From Actinoplanes italicus (GTDB lineage Bacteria > Actinomycetota > Actinomycetes > Mycobacteriales > Micromonosporaceae): 64,000 bases of DNA. Positions 16,048 to 25,015 of this stretch are shown here, piece after piece. Position numbers and translations under genes: made by a program. Position 1 is the stretch's first letter; the number at the start of each line of letters is the position of its first letter. The notes beneath the pieces are model-generated. The model made no database searches and was not told the DNA's origin. It saw only the letters and a list, made by a program, of their open reading frames with translations. The stretch is from assembly GCF_003001815.1 (NCBI RefSeq), contig NZ_PVMZ01000008.1, positions 310,001 through 374,000 of the forward strand, written 5' to 3'.

Positions 16048-16983
16048 TCACTTCAGGCGCGACACCGACAATCCCCGGTACAGCTTGCGGTAGACCACTC
16101 CGGTACGCCTGTTCCCGGCGTCGATCATCATCCCGTCGCCCATGTAGATGCCCACATGGCCACGGCCGACCACCAGGTCACCGGGACGCGCCTTGGAACG
16201 CGAGACCGACTTCGCCCGGCGCGCCTGTGCTCCGGACGAGTGCGGCAGGCTCAGACCCGCCTTGGCGTAGGCCCGCTTCGTGAACCCCGAGCAGTCGAAA
16301 CCACCCGGCCCGTCGCCGCCGGGCACGTACCGCTTGCCGAGCTGCGATCTGGCGTACGCGATGACCGCACGCATGTCCCCGGATCCGCCGGACGCCCGCA
16401 GGCGCCGCACCGAGGTGCTGCGCGTGCTCGAACGCACCACGCCGCGGTTCGAGACCGAGACACGTTTGCGCTGGACGACGACCCGCTTACGGGCAGGACG
16501 GGCGGCCTGGGTACGGGTGGCGCGCACTGCACGCGGTTCGCGGACCGCCGGCCGCTCCGCCGTGCGAACCACCGTGCGGACCGCCGGCCGCTCGAGCGGG
16601 CGGGCCGCCTGCCGCGCGAACCCGGCCGCGGGGCGACGCAGGACGGGAACGATGGGGCGTACCCGGGTGGCCGGGCGGGTAGCCACGGCCCGGCGCGGCA
16701 TGGCACGGGAGACGCGCTGCGCGCTCGCCACCCGGTTCTCCAGCCCGTCGCGTACCGGCGCCGGTTCCAACCCGGCGTCGAATCGGAGCTCGCGTAGCCG
16801 GTTCCGAAGCGGCTCCTGTTCGTCGAGCTGTCGTGTCTGGATCCCGGCGCCCAGTGCGTGCTCCGCGAGATCCGGCGTGACCGGCAGGGTCTGGAGCGGT
16901 GTGCTGACCGCGTCCGTACCGTGCTCGGCCTGGTCTAGCGTCGGCGTGATGACGGCCAGCGCGAGCGCGCCGGCGGTCAGCAC
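16048..16983 (-). CDS. Secreted NlpC/P60 peptidoglycan hydrolase
   Basis: A 311-residue (or 319) exported cell-wall hydrolase. A signal-like segment VLTAGALALAV is followed by an Arg/Pro/Ala-rich linker of about 150 residues. The C-terminal NlpC/P60 domain (about 205-311) has catalytic C231 in FDCSGF, H276 in GHVGIYMG and a polar third residue near IDAGNR. Such enzymes cut D-Glu to diaminopimelate bonds. GTG at 16983 lacks a ribosome site. A CTG at 17007, five bases after GGAGG, would give a basic n-region HGTSTRR and a normal signal peptide, so the true start may be CTG. Confidence 0.88.
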   Translation of the reverse strand: MLTAGALALAVITPTLDQAEHGTDAVSTPLQTLPVTPDLAEHALGAGIQTRQLDEQEPLRNRLRELRFDAGLEPAPVRDGLENRVASAQRVSRAMPRRAVATRPATRVRPIVPVLRRPAAGFARQAARPLERPAVRTVVRTAERPAVREPRAVRATRTQAARPARKRVVVQRKRVSVSNRGVVRSSTRSTSVRRLRASGGSGDMRAVIAYARSQLGKRYVPGGDGPGGFDCSGFTKRAYAKAGLSLPHSSGAQARRAKSVSRSKARPGDLVVGRGHVGIYMGDGMMIDAGNRRTGVVYRKLYRGLSVSRLK

Positions 16984-17216
16984 CCGACGGGTGGACGTAC
17001 CGTGCAGTGTTGCCTCCGAAATAGGCCCGGGGCACTCACGCGAATCCCATCCGAACGCGGCCGATGGTGCCTGCCACGTTTATGCCGCCGTCGAAGGTGG
17101 GCAATGGGAACCCGGACAACCGTGCTTATTCCGTGGACCATGCCAACACAACATCGAATCCGCCGGGGCGTGATTCACATAATTGATCCCCGATCACGAA
17201 CCGATAAACGCTGCGA

Positions 17217-17903
17217 TCAGCGGGGATCCGGCAACTTCACCCGTACGCCCGGAGTGGACATCCCACCGGTGAGCACGGCCTCGCTCAGGTGCACGTCGGA
17301 CGGCACGTCGAAGGGCAGTACACCGGTGACCGTCTCACCCGGATCCAGCTCGCCGAGCAACGAGGGACTCTGATCGTTGAGAAATACCGCAGCCTCCTCG
17401 GCGACGGCGTAGGCTACGCCGTTGGTGTCCTGGACACGCTGCTCACCACTGACGAACACCTCCGGTTCGCCGCTGTTGTTCGTCACCCTCAGGTCCAGCA
17501 GACAGAATTGCCCGGCGGCCTTCTGTTCGAGACCTTCCGGGCCGACCGACGTCGTCCCGCACCTCAGCGCGGTCACGTCGAAATCGAAAATCCCGACCGG
17601 TGAATCGTCCGGTTCGGCGGCGGTGACCATGACCGTCTCCGGGGTGGTCACGACCGCCCACACCCCGAAGGCGACGAGAGCGGTGGAGATGGCGACTCCA
17701 CCGGCGACCCAGAGTCGGGTGCGCCACCGGTGGACGTCCGTCCCGTCCTCGTACGACGGGACTTCGCGGGTGGGCGCGGAACGGTGTGGTGCGTACGTCA
17801 CGGTGTCCCCCAGCGGTCGGATGCGGTTCGCGTCCGGAGATCGGACGCGTTGTCCGTCCATGCTGGGATCGACACGGCCGAACAGGGCCGCGACTCGCCG
17901 CAT
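17217..17903 (-). CDS. Membrane-anchored DUF4352-type protein
   Basis: About 228 residues. A cytoplasmic stretch of roughly 75 residues is followed by one transmembrane helix (LWVAGGVAISTALVAFGVWA) and an extracellular domain with the immunoglobulin-like DUF4352 pattern: QFCLLDLRVTNNSGEPEVF, the turn GVAYAVAEEAA and ELDPGETVTGVLPFDVP. The function of the family is unknown; many are lipoproteins or anchored adaptors. The start is unsure: no good ribosome site precedes ATG 17903, and other candidates lie both upstream and downstream. Confidence 0.75.
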   Translation of the reverse strand: MRRVAALFGRVDPSMDGQRVRSPDANRIRPLGDTVTYAPHRSAPTREVPSYEDGTDVHRWRTRLWVAGGVAISTALVAFGVWAVVTTPETVMVTAAEPDDSPVGIFDFDVTALRCGTTSVGPEGLEQKAAGQFCLLDLRVTNNSGEPEVFVSGEQRVQDTNGVAYAVAEEAAVFLNDQSPSLLGELDPGETVTGVLPFDVPSDVHLSEAVLTGGMSTPGVRVKLPDPR

Positions 17904-17972
17904 ATCTGGTCTTATCGGGCATATAACTTCGTCGCGGTCCCCCCGAAAGAGTGACGTGACCATCCGGGACGA

Positions 17973-18935
17973 TCAGCGTTGCAGCAGAATCTTCCCGAAG
18001 TGGTCACTCGACTCCATCAGCTCGTGCGCGGCCGACGCCTCCGCCAGCGCGAAGGTACTGTGAATGACCGGCCGCACCAGACCCGCCGCCACCAGCGGCC
18101 ACACCTGGTCACGGACGCCGGCCACGATCCGCGCCTTGTCCGCCGTCGGCCGCGCCCGCAACGAGGTGGCCGACACCCGGCCCCGCTTCGCCATCAGCTT
18201 GCCCAGATCCAGCTCGGCCGCCCGGCCGCCCTGCATCCCGATCACCGTGATCCGACCGTCCGGCGCCAGCACCTCGATGTTCCGGCACAGGTACTTCGCG
18301 CCCATGATGTCCAGCACGACGTCGGCTCCCCGGCCGCCGGTGTGATCCAGCACCGACCGTACGAAATCCTCGCTCTGATAGTCGATCGTCAGCTCGGCAC
18401 CGAGCGCACGAAGTCGCTCATGCTTGCTCGCCCGTGCCGTGACCAGCACCTTCGCTCCGAGAGCCGAACCCAGCTGCACCGCGAACGTGCCGATCCCGCT
18501 GCCGCCGCCGTGCACCAGCAGCGTCTCGCCCGGACGCAGCCGATCACGATCCACCACGTTGGACCACACCGTGCAGGCCACCTCGGGCAGTGCCGCCGCC
18601 TCGACCAGCGACAACCCCGCCGGAACCGGAAGCAGTTGCCCCGCCGGGACCGCCACCCGCTCGGCGTAGCCGCCGCCGGACAGCAGCGCACAGACCCGCT
18701 CACCCACGTGGTGCCCGGTGACCCCCGCCCCGACCGCGCTGATCACCCCCGAGCACTCCAGCCCCGGGTACGCGGACGCACCGGGTGGCGGTGGATAGAA
18801 CCCCTGCCGCTGCAGCACATCGGCCCGGTTGACCGCCGAAGCCGTGACGTCGACCACGACCTCACCCTCCGCGGGCTCCGGATCGGGGGCTTCGGCCCAC
18901 ACCAGCTGCTTGTCCTCGATCACGATCGCGTGCAT
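17973..18935 (-). CDS. Zinc-free quinone oxidoreductase (MDR family, PIG3/QOR type)
   Basis: A 320-residue NAD(P)H:quinone reductase of the medium-chain dehydrogenase/reductase superfamily. The GroES-like N-terminal domain has SAVNRADVLQRQGFYPPPPG, typical of the PIG3 group. The Rossmann loop is VHGGGSGIGTFAVQLG, and the structural-zinc cysteines of alcohol dehydrogenases are absent. It probably detoxifies quinones or alkenals in the cytoplasm. ATG at 18935 matches the family start. It lies 69 bp downstream of the DUF4352 gene start on the same strand. Confidence 0.92.
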   Translation of the reverse strand: MHAIVIEDKQLVWAEAPDPEPAEGEVVVDVTASAVNRADVLQRQGFYPPPPGASAYPGLECSGVISAVGAGVTGHHVGERVCALLSGGGYAERVAVPAGQLLPVPAGLSLVEAAALPEVACTVWSNVVDRDRLRPGETLLVHGGGSGIGTFAVQLGSALGAKVLVTARASKHERLRALGAELTIDYQSEDFVRSVLDHTGGRGADVVLDIMGAKYLCRNIEVLAPDGRITVIGMQGGRAAELDLGKLMAKRGRVSATSLRARPTADKARIVAGVRDQVWPLVAAGLVRPVIHSTFALAEASAAHELMESSDHFGKILLQR

Positions 18936-19002
18936 GAACCCGACTCTGCCCCACCGGTACGACAAGAACCAAGCGCGAATGGCAGACTGGAGCGGCACTA
19001 CG

Positions 19003-19087
19003 GGAGGGCTCGCCTAGTGGCCGATGGCGCCGGTCTTGAAAACCGGTAAGGGGAAACTCTTCGTGGGTTCGAATCCCACGCCCTCCG
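19003..19087 (+). tRNA. tRNA-Ser (anticodon TGA)
   Basis: Acceptor stem GGAGGGC/GCCCTCC, discriminator G, anticodon loop CTTGAAA with TGA at 19037-19039, a long variable arm and a GGTTCGAATCC T-arm. It reads UCN serine codons. Confidence 0.96.
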
Positions 19088-19109
19088 CACAGCAATGAGC
19101 AGCGAGAAT

Positions 19110-19143
19110 CGCCGCTGGCCTGGGAAGATTCAGGCCAGCGGCG
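19110..19143 (+). terminator. Hairpin terminator of tRNA-Ser
   Basis: CGCCGCTGGCCTG (19110-19122) and CAGGCCAGCGGCG (19131-19143) form a perfect 13-bp stem 23 bases after the tRNA. Confidence 0.85.
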
Positions 19144-19582
19144 GCTTCCGTAGATCACCAGCCGGTCTCGCTCAGTCTCGCCGCATGCCGTGGGATCTCA
19201 CCCGTCACGGCAACTACGCGGCAACGGAATCTGCGCGTTCGCCCTGGTCAGCGTCCGCTCCTAGGGCATCATCGATCCTGCGGCGGGTCACTTCGTCCTG
19301 CCCGTCAATGCACTTCGTATTGACCTTGCTGGGCACCTGCGCCGGTGCCCGGTTCCGGTGTGACCGCAGTATCCCTGTGCTGGATGATCCACAAGGCCGC
19401 TTTTGGGGAGCGGGCTGTGGGTTACGGCTGGCTCCCGGGCCGGAAAGGGTGCCTGCGCCGCCGCCGATCCATCAACGCGCATGCCTCCTCGCTTCCTCCC
19501 ACGAGGGAGAACGTTCTGTCTCTGTGGATCGCCGGGCGGGCGGATGTGAGAGACAAGCGGGGCTCGGCTGGCCGGGTAACGC
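19144..19582. other. Gene-free stretch between the tRNA terminator and the repeat array
   Basis: About 440 bases next to a tRNA gene. I looked for an integrase or an attachment-site copy of the tRNA end and see neither. Open frames here lack recognisable protein motifs. Confidence 0.5.
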
Positions 19583-19776
19583 ATGCGCCGCCGCTGGACC
19601 GACAACGCGCACGCGCCGCCAGAAGAACGCGCACGCGCCGCCGCCGGACCGACAACACGCACGCGCCGCCAGAAGAACGCCCACGCGCCGCCGCTGGACC
19701 GACAACACGCACGCGCCGCCGCTGGCAGAGGAACGCGCACGCGCCGCCGCTGAACGGACAACACGCACGCGCCGCC
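19583..19776. repeat. Tandem array of 28-bp and 22-bp units
   Basis: Seven full units and a partial eighth all begin ACGCGCCGCC (first copy ATGCGCCGCC). The order of lengths is 28, 22, 28, 22, 28, 28, 28. The long form continues GCTGGACCGACAACACGC and the short form AGAAGAACGCGC. Neither length is a multiple of three, so the array is not a protein repeat. Confidence 0.85.
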
Positions 19777-19811
19777 ACCGGCCGGGCGAACGTGCGCGGC
19801 TGAGGCCGCGG

Positions 19812-20255
19812 CTATTCGGGGACCGGGTTGAGGATTCGCTGGGGGCCGGTTCCGCCGGCGGCAAGGCGGTCGCCCGGGTTGGCGAGCTTGCACCTCTGTA
19901 GGGAGAGACAACCGCAGCCGATGCAGCCACTGAGTTCGTCGCGGAGCCGCTCGAGCACGGCGATGCGCTCCTGGAGGCGGTAACGCCAGCTTGCGGACAG
20001 CCGGGACCAGTCGGCCTTGGTAGGGGTGCGGTTCTCCGGCAGGGAGGCGAGCGCCTCACGGATTTCGTCGAGCGAGACCCCGACCTGCTGGGCGATCTTG
20101 ATGAAGGACACCCGGCGCAGTTCAGCCCGATCGTATCGGCGCTGGTTGCCGCTGGTGCGGGACGCATGGATGAGCCCCTCTCGCTCGTAGAAGCGGAGGG
20201 CGGACGGCGCCACCCCGCTACGTGCGGAGAGTTCGCCGATGGTGAGCGTCTCCAT
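19812..20255 (-). CDS. soxR: SoxR-type MerR-family redox sensor
   Basis: A 147-residue MerR-family regulator. Residues 1-70 form the winged HTH (TIGELSARSGVAPSALRFYE). A dimerisation helix follows, then the SoxR cluster motif C-x2-C-x-C-x5-C at C111, C114, C116 and C122, which binds a redox-active [2Fe-2S] centre. The protein twists its promoter DNA when the cluster is oxidised by redox-cycling compounds or NO. ATG at 20255 fits the HTH start. A palindrome at 20268-20285 lies in the shared promoter with the split transketolase genes. Confidence 0.95.
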   Translation of the reverse strand: METLTIGELSARSGVAPSALRFYEREGLIHASRTSGNQRRYDRAELRRVSFIKIAQQVGVSLDEIREALASLPENRTPTKADWSRLSASWRYRLQERIAVLERLRDELSGCIGCGCLSLQRCKLANPGDRLAAGGTGPQRILNPVPE

Positions 20256-20267
20256 GGAACTCCTTGA

Positions 20268-20285
20268 GTTGAAGTGAACTTCAAC
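20268..20285. promoter_or_regulatory. SoxR-box-like operator in a MerR-type promoter
   Basis: GTTGAAGT-GA-ACTTCAAC is a perfect 8+2+8 palindrome like known SoxR boxes. On the plus strand TTGAAG (20269-20274), a 19-bp spacer and TATGCA (20294-20299) form the overlong-spacer promoter that MerR-family activators use, directed at the transketolase genes. Confidence 0.8.
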
Positions 20286-20300
20286 TTGCAGCCTATGCAC

Positions 20301-21050
20301 ATGACCGTGATGACAACACCCCGACACCCGGTGCACACGCTGCTCAGCCGGGTGACGGGCGATGCAAAGCATGCGCCGAGCGCACATTCCACACTGGACG
20401 TCCTGTGGGTTCTCTACGACAGGGTGTTACGGATCACACCGGAGACGACCGAAGCGCCGGACCGGGATCGGTTCCTGCTCTCCAAGGGGCACGGGCCGGC
20501 CGCCTACTACGCGGTGCTCGCCGCCAAGGGGTTCATCCCCGAGGAATGGCTCGACGATCTCGGCAGCTGGGACAGCCCGCTCGGGCACCACCCGGACCGG
20601 GTGCTGCTGCCGGGCGTCGAGGTCGGCACCGGGTCGCTGGGGCACGGACTCGGGCTCGCCGTCGGTACGGCGCTCGGGCTGCGCGCCCAGGGCTTCCTCG
20701 ACACCAGGACGTTCGTGCTGCTCGGCGACGCGGAGCTGGACGAGGGGTCGAACCACGAGGCGATCGCCTACGCGGCCGCGATCCGGCTGCCGATCACCGC
20801 GATCGTCATCGACAACCGCTCCGCCACCCATGGCTGGCCGGGCGGATGGTCCGGCGCGCCCACCTGGATCAGCGAGGACGGCGAGGTCGCCGCAATGAGT
20901 GATCGAACGCGCGCCGGACTGTCCGTCGGCATACCCGCACGGTTCCCGAACTGGAGCGTGTCCGTGGTGAACGGGCGCGATCACGACGAGATCGAGAAGG
21001 CGCTGCGCCCCGTGGCGGGCCGGCCGAGCCTGGTGGTGGCAGAGGTATGA
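20301..21050 (+). CDS. Transketolase, N-terminal (TPP-binding) subunit
   Basis: A 249-residue half-transketolase. It has the TPP pyrophosphate motif LLGDAELDEGSNHEA with the following IVIDNRS, and the substrate-channel block LLSKGHGPAAYYAVLAAKGF. Split transketolases work as a complex of this chain with a separate pyrimidine-binding chain, here the next gene, which overlaps by 4 bp (ATGA). ATGs at 20295, 20301 and 20310 are in frame. The predicted promoter implies a nearly leaderless mRNA. The gene is probably activated by the divergent SoxR. Sugar-phosphate transfer is the family reaction; the exact donor is unknown. Confidence 0.9.
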   Translation: MTVMTTPRHPVHTLLSRVTGDAKHAPSAHSTLDVLWVLYDRVLRITPETTEAPDRDRFLLSKGHGPAAYYAVLAAKGFIPEEWLDDLGSWDSPLGHHPDRVLLPGVEVGTGSLGHGLGLAVGTALGLRAQGFLDTRTFVLLGDAELDEGSNHEAIAYAAAIRLPITAIVIDNRSATHGWPGGWSGAPTWISEDGEVAAMSDRTRAGLSVGIPARFPNWSVSVVNGRDHDEIEKALRPVAGRPSLVVAEV

Positions 21051-21934
21051 GAGAGACCTTCATCGCGACGACGACCGCTCTGCTGGACGAGGACCCGCGT
21101 ACCGCCCTGGTGCTCGCGGACATCTCGGCCGCCTCGTTCGCCGAGGCGCACCGGCGGCATCCGGATCGGGTGCTCAACGTCGGAATCCGGGAGCAGCTGA
21201 TGGCCGGGGTGGGTGGCGGGCTGGCGCTCACCGGGATGCGACCCATCCTGCACTCGTACGCGCCGTTCCTGATCGACCGGGCGTACGAACAGATCAAGCT
21301 CGACTTCGGGCACCAGGACACCGGCGCGGTGCTGGTGAGCATCGGCGGCTCTTACGACGCGGCGGCCGAGGGCTACACGCACCAGTCACCCGGCGACGTC
21401 GCCCTGCTGGACACCCTCGACGGCTGGACCGTGCACGTGCCCGGCCACCGGGACGAGGTTCCGGCCATGCTGCGCGACGCGGCACGCCACGACGACCGGG
21501 TGTACGTGCGCCTCTCCGCGCAGGAGAACAGCCTGGCACACCCGGACGGCAGCCGGTTGCGGGTGTTGCGCGGCGGCACGGGCCCGCTGGTCGTGGCGGT
21601 GGGGCCGATGCTCGACCCGGTGCTGGAGGCGACCACCGGCCTGGACGTCACGGTCGCCTGGACGAACACGCCGCGGCCGTTCGACAGTGACGGGCTGCGT
21701 GCCCTGGTCACCACCGGAGAGGTCGTGCTCGTGGAGCCGTACGCCAAAGGCACCTCGGCCCATCTGGTCAGCGAGGCGCTGATCGGGATACCGCACCGTG
21801 CGTTGCATCTGGGCGTCGGCCGTGCCGAGGTCCGGCGATACGGCACCCGGTATGACCACGCACGCGCGCACGGTCTGGATCCCGCCGGGCTGCGCCGCTC
21901 GATCAGCGGCTTCGTGAGCTGGACAAGAAGCTAG
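21047..21934 (+). CDS. Transketolase, C-terminal subunit
   Basis: A 295-residue partner chain with the pyrimidine-binding domain (NVGIREQLMAGVGGGLALTG; the Glu of GIREQ activates TPP) and the C-terminal transketolase domain from about residue 165 (VVAVGPMLDPVLEATTG). It starts at ATG 21047 inside the stop of the upstream chain, so translation is coupled and the subunits are likely made in equal amounts. Its 3' end overlaps the convergent gene at 21931 by 4 bp. Confidence 0.9.
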   Translation: MRETFIATTTALLDEDPRTALVLADISAASFAEAHRRHPDRVLNVGIREQLMAGVGGGLALTGMRPILHSYAPFLIDRAYEQIKLDFGHQDTGAVLVSIGGSYDAAAEGYTHQSPGDVALLDTLDGWTVHVPGHRDEVPAMLRDAARHDDRVYVRLSAQENSLAHPDGSRLRVLRGGTGPLVVAVGPMLDPVLEATTGLDVTVAWTNTPRPFDSDGLRALVTTGEVVLVEPYAKGTSAHLVSEALIGIPHRALHLGVGRAEVRRYGTRYDHARAHGLDPAGLRRSISGFVSWTRS

Positions 21935-22347
21935 ACGGTGACCGGCTTGGGGATCAGGTTGTCCCGTAGTAGCTGCTCGACCCGCCAGACGGTCTCCGAG
22001 TCGCCCAGGCGCATCCGGAACCGCTCGCGCACCCCGTCCATCGCGGTGAACCCCAGCTCGATGCCCGGCTTGGACAGGTCGAGACGCCAGGTCACATTGC
22101 TGAGATGGCGCAGGTTCGCGTTGAGGTGCAGGCGTAGCCGGTGCAGCGGGCGGGTGTCCTGCGTGACGACCAGACGGCGGCGGGTAAGCAGAAGGAACCA
22201 GTCACCGGAGAGTGGGGCGCCCGGGCGTACGCAGCGTGCCACCAGGGTCACAGGGTCGTCGGAGTCCACACAACTCCGGAAGATCGGCAGGTGCCGGTTC
22301 GCCGCCGGCGGGGCCGCGGCTGCGAACGTACTCAAGAACACGTCCAT
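21931..22347 (-). CDS. Hypothetical protein, PH-like beta domain
   Basis: 138 residues, not recognised as a named family. The pattern of short strands (DWFLLLTRRRLVVTQDT, HLSNVTWRLDL, GIELGFTAMDGVRERFRMRL) followed by a C-terminal helix with VWRVEQLLRDNL resembles a bacterial PH-like domain that measures or binds a ligand. There is no signal peptide or membrane segment. It is convergent with the transketolase operon. The call as a real gene rests on codon pattern and fold-like periodicity. Confidence 0.65.
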   Translation of the reverse strand: MDVFLSTFAAAAPPAANRHLPIFRSCVDSDDPVTLVARCVRPGAPLSGDWFLLLTRRRLVVTQDTRPLHRLRLHLNANLRHLSNVTWRLDLSKPGIELGFTAMDGVRERFRMRLGDSETVWRVEQLLRDNLIPKPVTV

Positions 22348-22454
22348 GCAGTGTTAACGGAGTATGAATCGAGGAAGAGTCGGCCGAACTCGCTGAATAT
22401 CGAATTACAGCAGCGCCGCGATGGTGGTGCCGGCCATTCTGCGATAGTGACGAG

Positions 22455-22862
22455 ATGCAATGGCGAGTCAAGCCGGCCCTGCCCGTCGCGAAGCTGATCG
22501 GAGCGGCCGCCCTCCCGGCCCTGGTCGCGGTCTTCGCGCCGGACGACCTGTCCCGCTGGCTGATAGCCGGCATCGCCGCCGCCGGCATCGTCCTCTGGGC
22601 GGTCCGCGACCTGGTGGTTCCGGTGCGCCTGGCGGCGGACACGGCGGGCATCACGGTGGTCACCGGATTCGCCCGGCGCCGGCATGTCCCCTGGCAACAG
22701 ATCGAGCGGGTACGGGTGGAGTCGGCCCCCCGCCGCGGCCGGCGCAGCGGGGTGCTCGAGATCGACGCGGGCGACTCCATCTACACCTTCACCGAGCCGC
22801 AGGTCAGCGCGATGCCGGAGGAGGTGGCCACGGAACTGGCCGCCCTACGCGAGGTCAGCTGA
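22455..22862 (+). CDS. PH-domain (DUF304-like) membrane protein
   Basis: A 135-residue protein with two adjacent transmembrane helices (about 10-50), then a small bacterial PH domain: VRLAADTAGITVVTGFARRR, HVPWQQIERVRVES and LEIDAGDSIYTF. Proteins of this two-helix plus PH layout are common in actinobacteria and of unknown function. ATG at 22455 is preceded by a weak ribosome site. The end overlaps the convergent rhomboid gene by 8 bp. Confidence 0.8.
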   Translation: MQWRVKPALPVAKLIGAAALPALVAVFAPDDLSRWLIAGIAAAGIVLWAVRDLVVPVRLAADTAGITVVTGFARRRHVPWQQIERVRVESAPRRGRRSGVLEIDAGDSIYTFTEPQVSAMPEEVATELAALREVS

Positions 22863-23766
22863 GCAGTACCACGGTCCGCATGATCGCCGCGGCCAGGATC
22901 ACGGCCAGCACCACCGAACAGCCGACCGCCTGTTTCACCGTTCGATGCGGAACCCTCGCATAGGCCAGAACCGCCGCCGCGGCCGCGCCCGCCGCCAAGC
23001 CGCCGAAGTGACCGGGGACGGAGACCTGCGGCACGCTCAGGGTGAAGATCACGTTCGTGATCAGCAACGGGATGATCGGCCCGGCGTCCAGCGAGAGCCG
23101 TTTGTTGATCACGATGGCCGCGATGACGAGGCCGTACGTCGCCGTGGAGGCGCCCGCCGAGCCCTGGTTCTGCGGCTGGATCACGTACGCCGCGACGTTG
23201 CCGCCGAGCCCGGACAGCAGGTAGAGCGCGAGGAAACGAACCGGCCCGAGCTGCCGCTCCAGATAGCGGCCGAGGGTGGTCACCAGCGACATGTTCAGCA
23301 GCATGTGGACGGCGCCGTAGTTGATGAACATGGCGGTGACGAGGCGATACCACTCGCCGTGCGCGATGCCGTGCAGCTCGCCGTTCTGGTAATACGCGTA
23401 ACCGAACACCTCGCCCCACTCGGTGACCGGGGTCTCCGAGCCGAGCAGGCCGAACCAGCCACCGGGGGCACCGAAAAGGGCACCCACACCGCCGAGGATC
23501 GTCGAAGCGATCAGGAACAGGACGTTGACCGCGATGATCGCCTGACACGCGTAACCGAGCTGGCCGACGCGGCTCCCGCCGAAAGCGGTGCGCGCCGGCC
23601 GTACGCCCTTGTTGCCCTTCTTGACGCACTCCTTGCACTGGAAACCGACCGACGCGTCGACCTTGCAGTCGATGCAGATCGGACGATCACAGCGGTTGCA
23701 GGCCAGCTGCGTCTCCCGCTTCGGATGCCGGTAGCACACCGGTGTCGTCGACGGGGCCTCACTCAT
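22855..23766 (-). CDS. Rhomboid-family intramembrane serine protease with N-terminal zinc finger
   Basis: A 303-residue membrane protease. A B-box-like zinc finger comes first (CYRHPKRETQLACNRCDRPI, then CIDCKVDASVGFQCKEC). Six or seven transmembrane helices follow. They carry the loop motif HGEWYRLVTAMFINYGAVHM with LLNM, the catalytic serine in GSAGAST and the histidine in SVPGHFGGLAAG. Rhomboids cut membrane proteins within their helices. The zinc-finger layout is the usual actinobacterial one. ATG at 23766 is 22 bp downstream of the cyclophilin stop on the same strand. Confidence 0.92.
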   Translation of the reverse strand: MSEAPSTTPVCYRHPKRETQLACNRCDRPICIDCKVDASVGFQCKECVKKGNKGVRPARTAFGGSRVGQLGYACQAIIAVNVLFLIASTILGGVGALFGAPGGWFGLLGSETPVTEWGEVFGYAYYQNGELHGIAHGEWYRLVTAMFINYGAVHMLLNMSLVTTLGRYLERQLGPVRFLALYLLSGLGGNVAAYVIQPQNQGSAGASTATYGLVIAAIVINKRLSLDAGPIIPLLITNVIFTLSVPQVSVPGHFGGLAAGAAAAAVLAYARVPHRTVKQAVGCSVVLAVILAAAIMRTVVLLS

Positions 23767-23788
23767 GGCACCAAAGGTACCGCGAGGC

Positions 23789-24328
<540 letters not shown>

Positions 24329-24442
24329 GGTGATGGGCTGTTCTCGTGCAATTCGGATCCTCCCCCATGTCGGGGATCCGGCCGCGCGGGGGTACCCGAG
24401 AAGGCAACATGGCCTGGGAGAAACCACAGGAGGTGGGCACTG

Positions 24443-25012
24443 GTGTTCGCAACGATTCGCCGACGGAGCCGGAAAGCGCAGATGCGCAATGAGCTCGGGC
24501 AGAGCGTCGACCACTTCAAGCGCGCGGCCTCGATCGCGGCAAACGAGACCAGCGCGACCGTCGCACCCAAGATCAACGCCGCTAAGGATCGGGTCCAGCC
24601 GGCAGCGACTGCGGCCAAGGACGCCGCTTCGCAGAGCTGGGACAGCGCGCTCGCCGCGCTGACCGCCGCGTCGGAGACCGTCCGGCACGCCGGCAAGACC
24701 ACCAAGAAGGTGAGCAAGCGGCAGCTCAAGGCCGAGCAGAAGCAGGCCCGCAAGCTGCAGAAGAAGGCCGAGAAGGCGGTCGGGCGCAAGAAGAGCCGGA
24801 CCGGCCGGCTGTTCGGGTACGCGCTGCTCGGTACCGCTGTCGGGGTGGGCGCCGCCTACGTGGCCCGCCGTCGTCGTGAAGCGCAGTGGGACGAGTACGA
24901 GCCCACCACGCGGACCGGCGCCGACGACGCGGCCTTCGAGCCGACGGAGCCGACCGCCTACACCACGTCGAACGGCATCGTCACCGAGCAGAGCAAGCAG
25001 GAACCCCGGTAA
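24443..25012 (+). CDS. DUF5324-like helical membrane-associated protein
   Basis: A 189-residue protein. Residues 10-95 are alternating Ala-rich helix (HFKRAASIAANETSATVAPK). A highly basic Lys/Arg/Gln region (105-145) follows, then one transmembrane segment GYALLGTAVGVGAAYVA, and an acidic Thr-rich tail. This is the DUF5324 layout of actinobacteria, function unknown. GTG at 24443 has a perfect AGGAGG nine bases upstream. It ends 3 bp from the convergent eccB-type gene. Confidence 0.75.
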   Translation: MFATIRRRSRKAQMRNELGQSVDHFKRAASIAANETSATVAPKINAAKDRVQPAATAAKDAASQSWDSALAALTAASETVRHAGKTTKKVSKRQLKAEQKQARKLQKKAEKAVGRKKSRTGRLFGYALLGTAVGVGAAYVARRRREAQWDEYEPTTRTGADDAAFEPTEPTAYTTSNGIVTEQSKQEPR

Positions 25013-25015
25013 TCA

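Noticed and set aside
17018..17216. c-di-AMP (ydaO-type) riboswitch before the NlpC/P60 gene
   Set aside because: Such genes often carry one in actinobacteria, but I could not find its conserved core in the 200-base leader.
19088..19582. Integrated element at tRNA-Ser
   Set aside because: No integrase, excisionase or second copy of the tRNA 3' end is visible; only a terminator and gene-free sequence.
19583..19776. CRISPR array
   Set aside because: Units are contiguous and alternate between two lengths with no unique spacers, and no cas genes are present. The same applies to 32529-32766.
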